Shown here piece after piece: positions 20,075 through 31,404 of a stretch of DNA of 64,000 nucleotides. The stretch is from Macrostomum hystrix (taxonomy: Eukaryota > Platyhelminthes > Macrostomidae), in the NCBI GenBank assembly GCA_950097015.1, contig CATNEN010000024.1, forward strand, positions 6,462,001 through 6,526,000, in the 5' to 3' direction. The notes beneath the pieces were generated by a model. That model was given only the letters and a program-made list of their open reading frames with translations, had not been told where the DNA came from and searched no databases. Each line of letters opens with the position of its first letter. Positions within the stretch are counted from its first letter, which is position 1. The translations under genes were made by a program, and so were the position numbers.

Positions 20075-22681
20075 AAGTTGATCAGTGTTGGGCAAGTTAC
20101 TTTAAAAAAGTAACTTCCGGTCAAGTAACTTCCGGTTCTAAAGGGGTCCATGAGACTTGCCCGCAGGCGAACTGCCCGCCGAGATTTGCCCGCAGGAGAT
20201 TTGCCCGTCGAGATTTGCCCGCCGAGGTTTGCCCGCAGAGATTTGCCCGCAGTGCATTCTGCCCGCAGGAGATTTGCCCGTCGAGATTTGCCCGTCGAGA
20301 TTTGCCCATCGAGATTTGCCTGTCGAGATTTTCCCGCAGAGATTTTCCCGTCGAGATTTTCCCGTCGAGATTTGCCCGCAGAGATTTGCCCGCAGAGATT
20401 TTCCCGCAATGCAGTTTTAATCTTGCAAAAATCGACTTATACTTATCGAAATTATTTACCTGCCAGATTTCAACCGTGTGAATCTGCATGAAACTCTTAC
20501 TGCCGCAAATGCATAAGATATTTCTTTGGCATTTCGCAGACACCTCAAATTTCCTTTCTGCTAAATTACTGTAGCCTGTTCTATAATCTTTTGTAGCAGC
20601 AATTTTTTGCTGGTGCCTGGTGGTAGGGATGGTAAAATCCCGGCTAGTTTCCAATCCCAGGATTGTCGGGTTCGGGATATTCCTGTCCAACTCCCATAAA
20701 ATCCCCAGCATTTTCAGTCCCAGCAAATCCCGAAAAATTGAAATCCCGCTGAATGGTGGGCAATTTTAAGTCCTGAGATTGGAATTCCAGGTGTTTGCTC
20801 TCAAATCCCGGTCCCGGTATTGGAATCTCTAGCTGGTGGATCGCTGTCTGTTTCAAATTCACATGTCAGCCGCCTGGATTTTATCACCTCGATCTGCTCA
20901 ACCACCGAACGACAAATCCAGTAAATAAGCCATGGAGTCCTATATGGTGCATGTCGGGGACCCTACGACATTTTATAATCTGGCCCTTACATAGAGTATG
21001 AGTATGCAGAGCATTTTCTAAAAACATCGCCTTAGCAATTTAGCAGAAAGGAAATTTGAGGTGTCTGCGGAATGCCAAAGAAATATCTTATGCATTTGCG
21101 GCAGTAAGAGTTTCAGATTCACACGGTTGAAATCTGGCAGGTAAATAATTTCGATAAGTATAAGTCGATTTTTGCAAAATCTCTGCGGGCAAATCTCTGC
21201 GGGCAAATCTCTGCGGGCAAATCTCGACGGGAAAATCTCTGCGGGCAAATCTTGACGGGAAAATCTCGACGGGAAAATCTCTGCGGGCAAATCTCGACGG
21301 GCAAATCTCCTGCGGGCAGAATGCACTGCGGGCACATCTCTGCGGGCAAACCTCGGCGGGCAAATCTCGACGGGCAAATCTCCTGCGGGCAAATCTCGGC
21401 GGGCAGTTCGCCTGCGGGCAAGTCTCGTGCTCCCGTTCTAAAGAAAGTAACTTCCGGTAGTAGTTCCGGTACCGGCACTCGAAAATAAAAGTAACTTCCG
21501 GTTCTTCGGCACCGGTACTTTCTACTTTTGAAAAATCGCGTGTTAAAGAAGGGCTTAATTATGTTTTTATTATTAAAAAACCAATAATAACATGCCTTTG
21601 CAACTGCCAACTTGTCTAGAGTAAAACCAAGTGGAAAATGATTAAATGAAATTATTGAAAACGAAAAATTAATTTCTGAAAACCTATATTTTTATGGTTT
21701 TTGCTTCTTTTTCCAGCACTAAGGTTCAATCCTTGCTGTGGCAGAACTTTACCAATTACCACTCAAAAGTTTGGCCTGCGCAACTAAAAAAGCTGAAAAA
21801 AATTAGATTTGCATGTATTTTACACCATAACATTACATTAAGTTTAAATTTGAATAAAGCGTGCGCAAATAGACTAAACGTGATCAGTAAAAATGAAAAT
21901 TCGAAAATTGAAAAATCGCGCCTCTGTTTGACGATAATTCGAGCCTGCCCTCAGAAATCGCATATTCGTGCCTCAATCACACCACTGAATAACTAACAAC
22001 ACAAGAGTCTTACAAACTAATGACATAAAGTGACAACTCTAAAAAGGTGGAAAGAGTAGCTCTAGTGGCGCTGCTGCCCTGCTGATAATTACCTTTATTA
22101 ATTCAATAACCTTTTAAGCCCTGAAAAAACTACTTTGACATTTAGACAATTTAGCCTAGGTTAACAGCTGAGAAAAAAAGTTTGCATGCTTCTTAAAAGG
22201 AACCCCCGTAATTTAAACTTGAAAGCTTTAGCACTAGTGTAAAAGCTAGATATAGACAGTCATGTTGTCACAATTCACATCAAATGCCTGTTGCCGCGAA
22301 GTAGTACAAGGCGGTTTAGTGTCGCGTCGGCAAGAGGTACTCGCTTTGCTCGAATTAAAAATTTAATTTTTTAAAGAACCAAAAAGTTGTTAAAATTCAC
22401 CAACTAAATAAAATTCGAAATTTCTCGGCATTTCTTACGACATTATGAACTGATGATATGAAAATTCTTTCAATTTGTATGTTTTCTTTACTTTCTTTCT
22501 CTTTTTTTCTCTGCATTTAAAAAAGTGCCGGAAGTACCGGACTTAACAAAAAGTAACTTCCGATACCCTAGTCCGGCACTACAAAAAAAAAAACGGAAAA
22601 AAGTGCCGCTTTAAAAAACAGTAACTTCCGGCACAGTTTTGTGCCGGAAGTGCCGGAAGGTTGCCCAACACTGAAGTTGAT
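20075..22681. mobile_element. Non-autonomous hAT-like DNA transposon with internal fold-back
   Basis: The element spans 20083-22673 and is flanked by a perfect 8-bp duplication, AAGTTGAT, at 20075-20082 and 22674-22681. Both ends read CAGTGTTGGGCAA inward. Eight-base duplications and CAG-type ends are typical of the hAT superfamily. No transposase is present. Copies of aagtaacttccgg lie near both ends, and a long inverted repeat occupies the left half. The AT-rich remainder (21430-22490) holds no recognisable gene. Confidence 0.85.
20125..21435. repeat. Large inverted repeat built from gagatttgcccg units
   Basis: The left arm (about 20125-20575) and right arm (about 21030-21435) are reverse complements with few differences, separated by about 450 bp. 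Each arm holds about 20 tandem 12-14 bp units (cgtcgagatttgcccgcag and variants) followed by a unique stretch ending in tttcctttctgctaaatt. In a single strand the arms would pair into a hairpin of about 400 bp. Confidence 0.9.
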
Positions 22682-22689
22682 GTAGGGTT

Positions 22690-23485
22690 GTTTTAATCAT
22701 ATTGCAGGCTTACATCTTTGACAAAAAGTGTCACAAAGTATTTTAATTAAAATTTCTTATTTACATAAATTTGATTGTGACAGCACCAAAGTTTTGTAGC
22801 ACTTTTGTACTTACTATTCAAACCTCACTGAAGTTCCCCAAATTGTTAAATTATCTAGGTAGAATTTATTTATGGTATGTTTTTTCTCTTCTAGTCTGTA
22901 TCTTTGTTGTTAATATCTAATATGTACCTTTTACAGACTCTTGAACATTCTCAGATGGTGTTATAAATATTCTCAGATTCACATATTATCCAGTCTCCAA
23001 GAACTTCTTAAAAACAAATATTTCTAAATTTAAGTCCCCATATGGTTAAGTCTAAAAATATCAAATGTACAAGTATCACATTCCTATTTTTCTATTTGTC
23101 AAGCTTATTCTTTTGTTTACTTTTTTATATATTATTTATACGCATTTATTTGTGGCTTAAAACAAAATGTCTATTGGTAAACAAAGTTTTGGAACAAAGT
23201 TTAGAAAAAATGAACAGTGCTATATAGTATTTCCTTACTTAAAAAATAGTGTGGGCATAAGAATCACTTTATCATTTATATGTAATTACTTGTACATGCA
23301 CATCATATAGATACCGAACCAAAAAATACATTAACTTCTTTAAAGAGTTCTTAAAATGGGTAAGAATCCTATGAGCTAATTTTTTAACTTGCCAATTTTC
23401 AATTTTTTATGTATACTTGTATTACCGAAGATAAACATATCTGCCCTCTCCAGAACTCAAGTGACAACTGACTATTAAAACTCTG
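22690..23485. other. AT-rich intergenic region
   Basis: No gene is supported. It should contain the promoter of the downstream plus-strand gene, but no motif stands out. Confidence 0.4.
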
Positions 23486-23490
23486 AGAAA

Positions 23491-26400
23491 ATGGATTCTT
23501 CAGGTGTGCCAAAAATGGAAGAAACAGAGAGTCTTCTTCCATCTTCCAACGATCTTCCAACGATCCAACGATCCAACCATCTTCCACCACAGGAGCAGCA
23601 ACAGCTCATGAGGGTCGCCATATTTGTCTGGTTCAATCATAATCTTTGTGAGAGAGCAGCTGAACGACTGAGTTCTGTACGCATGGCTTGGTTGAACCTG
23701 CTCACGAATTCCGCATTCAATGGGTACCCAAACACTGTACTGCCAGAGCCTGCAGCCAGGTATTATAATGATTTGGCTCCGCACCAGCCTGACATGCTTG
23801 CTCGGCTCAATCTATTCGAATGCCTGGTGATTGATTCTATGCTCACCTGGTCCGACCTGCTGCCCGATGATATGGGCGACATGTGAGTTCTGGAGCCTGA
23901 CTTCTCATGGCTCTGTTGGCCGTACAAAGATACTTATTGCTCTAGCTCTTTAGGATCTAGAGACTAATCGCCTTGGCCCTCTAATAATAAATAATAAGAA
24001 TAATTGCAGGAGGGCTGCGGGCAATGGTAATTCATTTTGTGACAGTAGACCTGCAGCCAGCGATGAGGCACTTTGCTCATTTCGCTGACTCCTGAGCCCA
24101 CATTCTCACACAGGTGTGTACATCTGCCCTGACTTTCTCATCGTCAGGCAGTGTACACTCTCACTGTGCCTTGGAGGTTGGCCCTCAAGGCCGTAAATTA
24201 TACGACAAGCCCCCAAGCCTTCTCTCCGCGGCTGCGCCCCAAATAAATGTGGCCTCGCCGCGGAGTCGAGCTCAGGGACCTCAGTGCGAGATGCAAACGC
24301 GTTAACCGCTTTGCCTCTCACCCTGCTATAACCCTCTAGGATCTAGAGACTCGTTGCGCTGGCCCTGTAAGATCTAGAGACTAAAGAAGACTCATCGCTC
24401 TAGCTCTTTAGGATCTAATGACTCATCGCTCTCGCCCTCCCTCGGCTGTCTTTATGAATCCAGATCTAGAGACTGTCCTTAAGAATCATTCCAGATCTAG
24501 AGACTGCCTTCCAGATCTAGAGACGACCTTCCAGATCTAGAGACGACCTTCCAGATCTTAAGACTGCCTTCCAGATCTAGAGACGGCCTTCCAGATCTTA
24601 AGACTGCCTTCCAGATCTAGAGACGGCCTTCCAGATCTTAAGACTGCCTTCCAGATCTAGAGACGGCCTTCCAGATCTAGAGACGGCCTTCCAGATCTAG
24701 AGACTGGCCCTCAAGATAAAGATCATGTCCAGCTTGGGCCCATGCGGCCTGGACTGTCAATTATCAAATATATTTAACAAACGCTGCTCCCATTCAGGCT
24801 GTGCGAGCTGAGAGCAGCCGTAAACAATCTGGTGACTGGCACTACAATCGACCTTCCGGCTGGCTACTCTGACAGTTACTCGAGGTATTTGAATCTTCGG
24901 CAAAGCGCCGCTCGCCTCACATTCGACAGCCTTGGCCTAGAGGAGCCCCAGTGGCGTCGCACCCTGGGCAGTATTCGGCACTCCGTGGAATTCGTTGATA
25001 AACTGTACATGCTAGATCGCTATCAGGATCATTGGCGTGCCAATCCGACCATTGCCGACATCCGCATTCGAGGCCACTCGAGACTGTTCATTGTGGCCCA
25101 ACTCGTGCCATCAGAGCTGCAGAATGTGAGCTTGCTTCATTGTGCAACTGGACTTGCTGGCTTTCACTGACTTGCTCATTCCTCTGCAATCTCAGCTCAC
25201 ATGATCCCTTACATTCACATAATCACAGACATTCACATGATCCTGACATTCACATGATCCTGACATTCACATGATCCTGACATTCACATGATCCTGACAT
25301 TCACATGATCCCTGACATCCACATGATCCCTGACATTCACTTGATCCCTGACATTCACATGATCCCTGACATTCACATGATCCCTGACATCCACATGATC
25401 CCTGACATTCACTTGATCCCTGGCATTCACATGATCCTGACATTCACATGATCCTGACATTCACATGATCCTGACATTCACATGATCCTGACATTCACAT
25501 GATCCCTGACATCCACATGATCCCTGACATTCACTTGATCCCTGACATTCACATGATCCCTGACATTCACATGATCCCTGACATCCACATGATCCCTGAC
25601 ATTCACTTGATCCTGACATTCACTTGATCCTGACATTCACATGATCCCTGGCATTCACATGATCCCTGGCATTCACTTGATCCCTGGCATCCTTGACCGT
25701 GTTTTTAAGACGCAAATGATGTATTTTTTGTTCAAATATAACTCTCTCCTCTAAATTTACAGCGACCCGATTCGCTCCGCTACGTCCTGACCCGCCTGGA
25801 CAAAATGGAAATCGGCACCCTCATTCACCTGGGCCTGCTCTGCCAGCTGCCATTCCTAGGCTTCCTGCTCTATTACACTCTGAGACTGTCGCAGCGTCGG
25901 GGGCTGCCATTGCAGCAGCAGCAGCCGAGTTCCGCTTCCTCTTGGGCACTGTTGTCCACTTTGCGCAGTCTCACCTGTTCCGTGCTCAACTTCTGCAGGC
26001 CGGGTAGCAACTGGCAGTGGACCAGAGTCTCCATGATGCCCAGGCGCGCCGTCCTGACTGTGGACTCCATGCCGGGCCTGGCGCCCACAGCTCGCTGCTG
26101 CGAATTCTGCTCCTTCACAGGTGTGACAGCCCTGCAGCTGCTGTCCTGCTGCAATGTGTGGCCAACGGCATTCGCTGCCAGTGGTTCGGATAGGAGAAAA
26201 ATGTTTAATAGCGCCACGGATGACCAGCTGCTCGATGTGTTTCGTCAGCAACTGTCGGCTGTGAGTGTGCCTTGTAATCCCGCTTTAATGGATTATCCCT
26301 TCCGTCTCTTCTTTTTAATAGCAATATTGCGTCTAGATGCACTCTTACATTGCATCATTCACATCTAAATCTGCTACTAATTAGATGACGACTCATTTTA

Positions 26401-27327
26401 CATTGAGAAATTCATATATATTTACGCCCGCTGTTTACCCACTTGATTATCGCAGTTGACAGGTTTATCCCTCCGTTAGATTCTCCCAGTTTACAAATTG
26501 ATCCCCTCCGTCACATTCTCCCAGTCAATACATTTATCCCCTCCGTCACATTCTCCCAGTCAATACATTTATCCCCTCCGTCAGATTCTCCCAGCCAATA
26601 CATTTATCCCCTCCGTCAGATTCTCCCAGCCAATACATTTATCGCCTCCGTCAGATTCTCCCAGCCAATACATTTATCCCCTCCGTCAGATTCTCCCAGT
26701 CAATACATTTATCCCCTCCGTCAGATTCTCCCAGCCAATACATTTATCCCCTCCGTCAGATTCTCCCAGTCAATACATTTATCCCCTCCGTCAGATTCTC
26801 CCAGTCAATACATTTATCCCCTCCGTCAGATTCTCCCAGCCAATACATTTATCCCCTCCGTCAGATTCTCCCAGGCAATACATTTATCCCCTCCGTCAGA
26901 TTCTCCCAGTTTACAAATTGATCCCCTTCGTCAGATTCTCCCAGTCAATACATTTATCCCCTCCGTCTCGTTCTCCCAGCGCTCCGTTGGTGCCATCATC
27001 GTATTCGTTGACGCTGGTCTTCAGGAGCTTCTGACAGACGGCACAGATGAGTTTGTCAGCAAGGCCATCGGGCTGGTCTCCAGCCTCGCAGCCGAGCGCA
27101 GCCTGCTAGTGCTGTGGTGCCTGGAGTCGGCCAGCCCGGACCGGTTTCTGGCTAGCCAGCCTGGCGCAGACAGGCGCCGATTGTTCCGCTTCGGCCGGAG
27201 CGGCAAGCCAGACTGGCGAGTGTGGCGCGAACTCTTGCAACAGCTGAACAGCCTGGCCTACAATGCAGCTGGCCCGGCCCTGCCTACACTGCCTGATGCT
27301 GTCGCTGATGCCATTGCTGCTGTTTAG
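23491..27327 (+). CDS. Unrecognised four-exon protein
   Basis: Exons 23491-23882, 24798-25125, 25763-26260 and 26980-27327 have GT-AG borders and matching phases and encode about 521 residues ending at a TAG. I do not recognise the family. The first half looks globular and conserved in style (ARLNLFECLVIDSMLTWSDL, RTLGSIRHSVEFVDKLYMLD, IRIRGHSRLFIVAQLVPSEL). There is no signal peptide. Two hydrophobic stretches stand out: GTLIHLGLLCQLPFLGFLLY (possible membrane segment or buried core) and VGAIIVFVDAGL in exon 4. In the middle of exon 3 the frame that joins the exons reads low-complexity sequence, while another frame looks more protein-like; see findings. Introns carry their own minisatellites and one SINE. 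A 14-bp array begins about 55 bp after the stop, possibly in the 3' UTR. Confidence 0.6.
24165..24325 (-). repeat. tRNA-derived SINE, family B, second copy
   Basis: It lies in the first intron of the unrecognised gene. On the minus strand gcaaagcggttaacgcgttt (A box) is followed by cctgagctcgactccgcggc (B box) and gaggccacatttatttgggg. It matches 15370-15537. Confidence 0.75.
24455..24715. repeat. Intronic minisatellite, 20-bp unit
   Basis: Copies of cttccagatctagagacggc and the variant with cttaagactg. Looser copies of gatctagagact extend back to about 23950. Confidence 0.85.
25195..25690. repeat. Intronic minisatellite, 17-18 bp unit
   Basis: About 27 copies of acattcacatgatccctg, some lacking one c, in the second intron of the unrecognised gene. 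Confidence 0.9.
26465..26979. repeat. Intronic minisatellite, 35-bp unit, running into the splice acceptor
   Basis: About 14 copies of a unit containing cgtcagattctcccagccaa. The final copy ends in ttctcccag at 26979, which is the acceptor of exon 4, so every unit carries an acceptor-like pyrimidine tract plus cag. Confidence 0.9.
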
Positions 27328-27384
27328 GCTACAAACTTTTTTCATTGTGTCCTTGATTTACTACTCTCCTTTTCTTTATTGAAT

Positions 27385-30300
27385 TCGTCTCCTACAATCT
27401 GTCGCCTACCAATTGTCTCCTACCAATTGTCTCCTACCAATTGTCTCCTACCAATTGTCTCCTACCAATTGTCTCCTACCAATTGTCTCCTACCAATTGT
27501 CTCCTACAATCTGTCTCCTACCAATTGTCTCCTACCAATTGTCTCCTACAATCTGTCTCCTACCAATTGTCTCCTACAATCTGTCTCCTACAATCTGTAT
27601 CCTACAATCTGTATCCTACAATCTGTATCCTACCAATTGTCTCCTACAATCTGTATCCTACCAATTGTCTCCTACAATCTGTCTCCTACAATCTGTATCC
27701 TACAATCTGTATCCTACAATCTGTATCCTACCAATTGTCTCCTACAATCTGTATCCTACCAATTGTCTCCTACCAATTGTCTCCTACCAATTGTCTCCTA
27801 CCAATTGTCTCCTACCAATTGTCTCCTACCAATTGTCTCCTACAATCTGTCTCCTACCAATTGTCTCCTACCAATTGTCTCCTACAATCTGTCTCCTACC
27901 AATTGTCTCCTACAATCTGTCTCCTACAATCTGTATCCTACAATCTGTATCCTACAATCTGTATCCTACCAATTGTCTCCTACAATCTGTCTCATACAAT
28001 CTGTCTCCTACAATCTGTCTCCTACAATCTGTCTCATACAATCTGTATCCTACCAATTGTCTCCTACAATCTGTCTCATACAATCTGTCTCATACAATCT
28101 GTCTCCTACAATCTGTATCCTACAATCTGTATCCTACCAATTGTCTCCTACAATCTGTATCCTACCAATTGTCTCCTACAATCTGTATCCTACAATCTGT
28201 ATCCTACCAATTGTCTCCTACAATCTGTATCCTACAATCTGTATCCTACCAATTGTCTCCTACAATCTGTCTCATACAATCTGTCTCCTACAATCTGTAT
28301 CCTACAATCTGTATCCTACCAATTGTCTCCTACAATCTGTATCCTACAATCTGTATCCTACCAATTGTCTCCTACAATCTGTATCCTACCAATTGTCTCC
28401 TACAATCTGTATCCTACAATCTGTATCCTACCAATTGTCTCCTACAATCTGTATCCTACAATCTGTGTCCTACCAATTGTCTCCTACAATCTGTCTCATA
28501 CAATCTGTCTCCTACAATCTGTATCCTACAATCTGTATCCTACCAATTGTCTCCTACAATCTGTCTCATACAATCTGTCTCCTACAATCTGTCTCATACA
28601 ATCTGTATCCTACCAATTGTCTCCTACAATCTGTATCCTACCAATTGTCTCCTACAATCTGTATCCTACAATCTGTATCCTACCAATTGTCTCCTACAAT
28701 CTGTCTCATACAATCTGTCTCCTACAATCTGTCTCCTACAATCTGTCTCATACAATCTGTATCCTACCAATTGTCTCCTACAATCTGTCTCATACAATCT
28801 GTCTCATACAATCTGTCTCCTACAATCTGTATCCTACAATCTGTATCCTACCAATTGTCTCCTACAATCTGTATCCTACCAATTGTCTCCTACAATCTGT
28901 ATCCTACAATCTGTATCCTACCAATTGTCTCCTACAATCTGTATCCTACCAATTGTCTCCTACAATCTGTCTCCTACAATCTGTATCCTACCAATTGTCT
29001 CCTACAATCTGTCTCATACAATCTGTCTCCTACAATCTGTATCCTACCAATTGTCTCCTACCAATTGTCTCCTACAATCTGTATCCTACCAATTGTCTCC
29101 TACAATCTGTATCCTACCAATTGTCTCCTACAATCTGTATCCTACCAATTGTCTCCTACAATCTGTATCCTACCAATTGTCTCCTACAATCTGTATCCTA
29201 CCAATTGTCTCCTACAATCTGTATCCTACCAATTGTCTCCTACAATCTGTATCCTACCAATTGTCTCCTACAATCTGTATCCTACCAATTGTCTCCTACA
29301 ATCTGTATCCTACAATCTGTCTCCTACAATCTGTCTCCTACAATCTGTCTCCTACAATCTGTCTCCTACAATCTGTCTCCTACAATCTGTATCCTACCAA
29401 TTGTCTCCTACAATCTGTATCCTACCAATTGTCTCCTACAATCTGTATCCTACCAATTGTCTCCTACAATCTGTATCCTACCAATTGTCTCCTACAATCT
29501 GTATCCTACCAATTGTCTCCTACAATCTGTATCCTACCAATTGTCTCCTACAATCTGTATCCTACCAATTGTATCCTACAATCTGTATCCTACCAATTGT
29601 CTCCTACAATCTGTATCCTACCAATTGTCTCCTACAATCTGTATCCTACCAATTGTCTCCTACAATCTGTATCCTACCAATTGTCTCCTACAATCTGTAT
29701 CCTACCAATTGTCTCCTACAATCTGTATCCTACCAATTGTCTCCTACAATCTGTATCCTACCAATTGTCTCCTACAATCTGTATCCTACCAATTGTCTCC
29801 TACAATCTGTATCCTACCAATTGTATCCTACAATCTGTATCCTACCAATTGTCTCCTACAATCTGTATCCTACCAATTGTCTCCTACAATCTGTATCCTA
29901 CCAATTGTCTCCTACAATCTGTATCCTACCAATTGTATCCTACAATCTGTATCCTACCAATTGTATCCTACAATCTGTATCCTACCAATTGTCTCCTACA
30001 ATCTGTATCCTACCAATTGTCTCCTACAATCTGTATCCTACCAATTGTATCCTACAATCTGTATCCTACCAATTGTATCCTACAATCTGTATCCTACCAA
30101 TTGTCTCCTACAATCTGTATCCTACCAATTGTATCCTACCAATTGTCTCCTACAATCTGTATCCTACCAATTGTCTCCTACAATCTGTATCCTACCAATT
30201 GTATCCTACAATCTGTATCCTACCAATTGTCTCCTACAATCTGTATCCTACAATCTGTATCCTACCAATTGTCTCCTACAATCTGTATCCTACCAATTGT

Positions 30301-30575
30301 CTCCTACAATCTGTATCCTACCAATTGTCTCCTACAATCTGTATCCTACAATCTGTATCCTACCAATTGTCTCCTACAATCTGTATCCTACCAATTGTCT
30401 CCTACAATCTGTATCCTACCAATTGTATCCTACAATCTGTATCCTACCAATTGTATCCTACAATCTGTATCCTACCAATTGTATCCTACAATCTGTATCC
30501 TACCAATTGTCTCCTACAATCTGTATCCTACCAATTGTCTCCTACAATCTGTATCCTACCAATTGTCTCCTACCC
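27385..30575. repeat. Minisatellite, 14-bp unit, about 3.2 kb
   Basis: Roughly 225 units of two 14-bp types, tctcctaccaattg and tctcctacaatctg (also with tatcc). The first third is irregular; from about 29050 the two types mostly alternate as a 28-bp higher-order unit. All three plus-strand frames are free of stops for more than 1000 codons because no phase of the unit spells a stop codon. I do not regard these as genes. Confidence 0.97.
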
Positions 30576-30699
30576 CCTGTCTCCCAATGTCTATGTCCTC
30601 TCCTCCCTGAGTCTACTGCCCTCATGTTGTCTCCTCTTTATTTCTCCAATTACGCAGCCAATCGTATTTCTGAACCAATCATAAAGAGTCGATGTTTGT

Positions 30700-31375
30700 A
30701 AAAAAAGTTTTATTGACTTCGATAATCACGACTTGTAAATAATTTCTTTTCTGTTTTGATCGCAGCGCCCCTAGAAACAATCGATAAAGCACAGGTTTTT
30801 TATTTATAAAATGCGTTCTTCCGAATTTTTGTTTTTCTTTTTTTTATTAGAACAAATAATCACTTGTCACTTCCTAATACAAACACTGTAAACAAGACAC
30901 GAAACAAACAACACAAAGTTGTGGATGCATCATTTGCACTATCAATCAATAGATAACAATTTTCATTCGTTTAGAACACTGCTGACAAGTTCATATCTTG
31001 TTGATTCAATATTTATTATATTGTTAGTGGATATTAAAGCAACATTGTTTTCCTGATATTTTACAGATCTGTATTCGCATTCACATTCTAACAAGCAGCT
31101 ATGACAAATGTATCAAGTGTCAAAGTAAATTCCATGTGTTAGTTAAAAAATCTTTTTTTATTTTCTAGTTATTTTTACTTTCTTTAAAGATTTCTGCTCG
31201 AATGGCATCTAGGCGAAACACCCCATCTAGAATTTACATCCCTAATCTCCCCTCCCACCTCCCACCCACTTGTTAGCGTCTAGAATCCCATTCCTTAATC
31301 TATCCTATCTTCTCTTGTTAGCCTCTAGAATCCCATTCCTTAGTCCATCCTATCTTCTCTTGTATTGTATTATAT
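30700..31375. other. AT-rich spacer between two large arrays
   Basis: No gene seen. From about 31290 there are diverged precursors of the next array (gcctctagaatcccattcct). Confidence 0.45.
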
Positions 31376-31404
31376 ATTGTATTGTATTGTATTGATAATT
31401 TATT

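Noticed and set aside
20026-20726. Arg/Cys-rich open frames on both strands
   Set aside because: They are translations of gagatttgcccg units in the fold-back transposon.
26443-26979. Coding continuation through the 35-bp array into exon 4 of the unrecognised gene
   Set aside because: The array is open in frame by chance, but a good donor at 26261 and acceptor at 26979 remove it with matching phase.
27379-30701. Three overlapping plus-strand open frames of more than 1000 codons as giant proteins
   Set aside because: All three frames encode the same cyclic peptide from a 14-bp tandem repeat that contains no stop in any phase; no unique domain or splice context.
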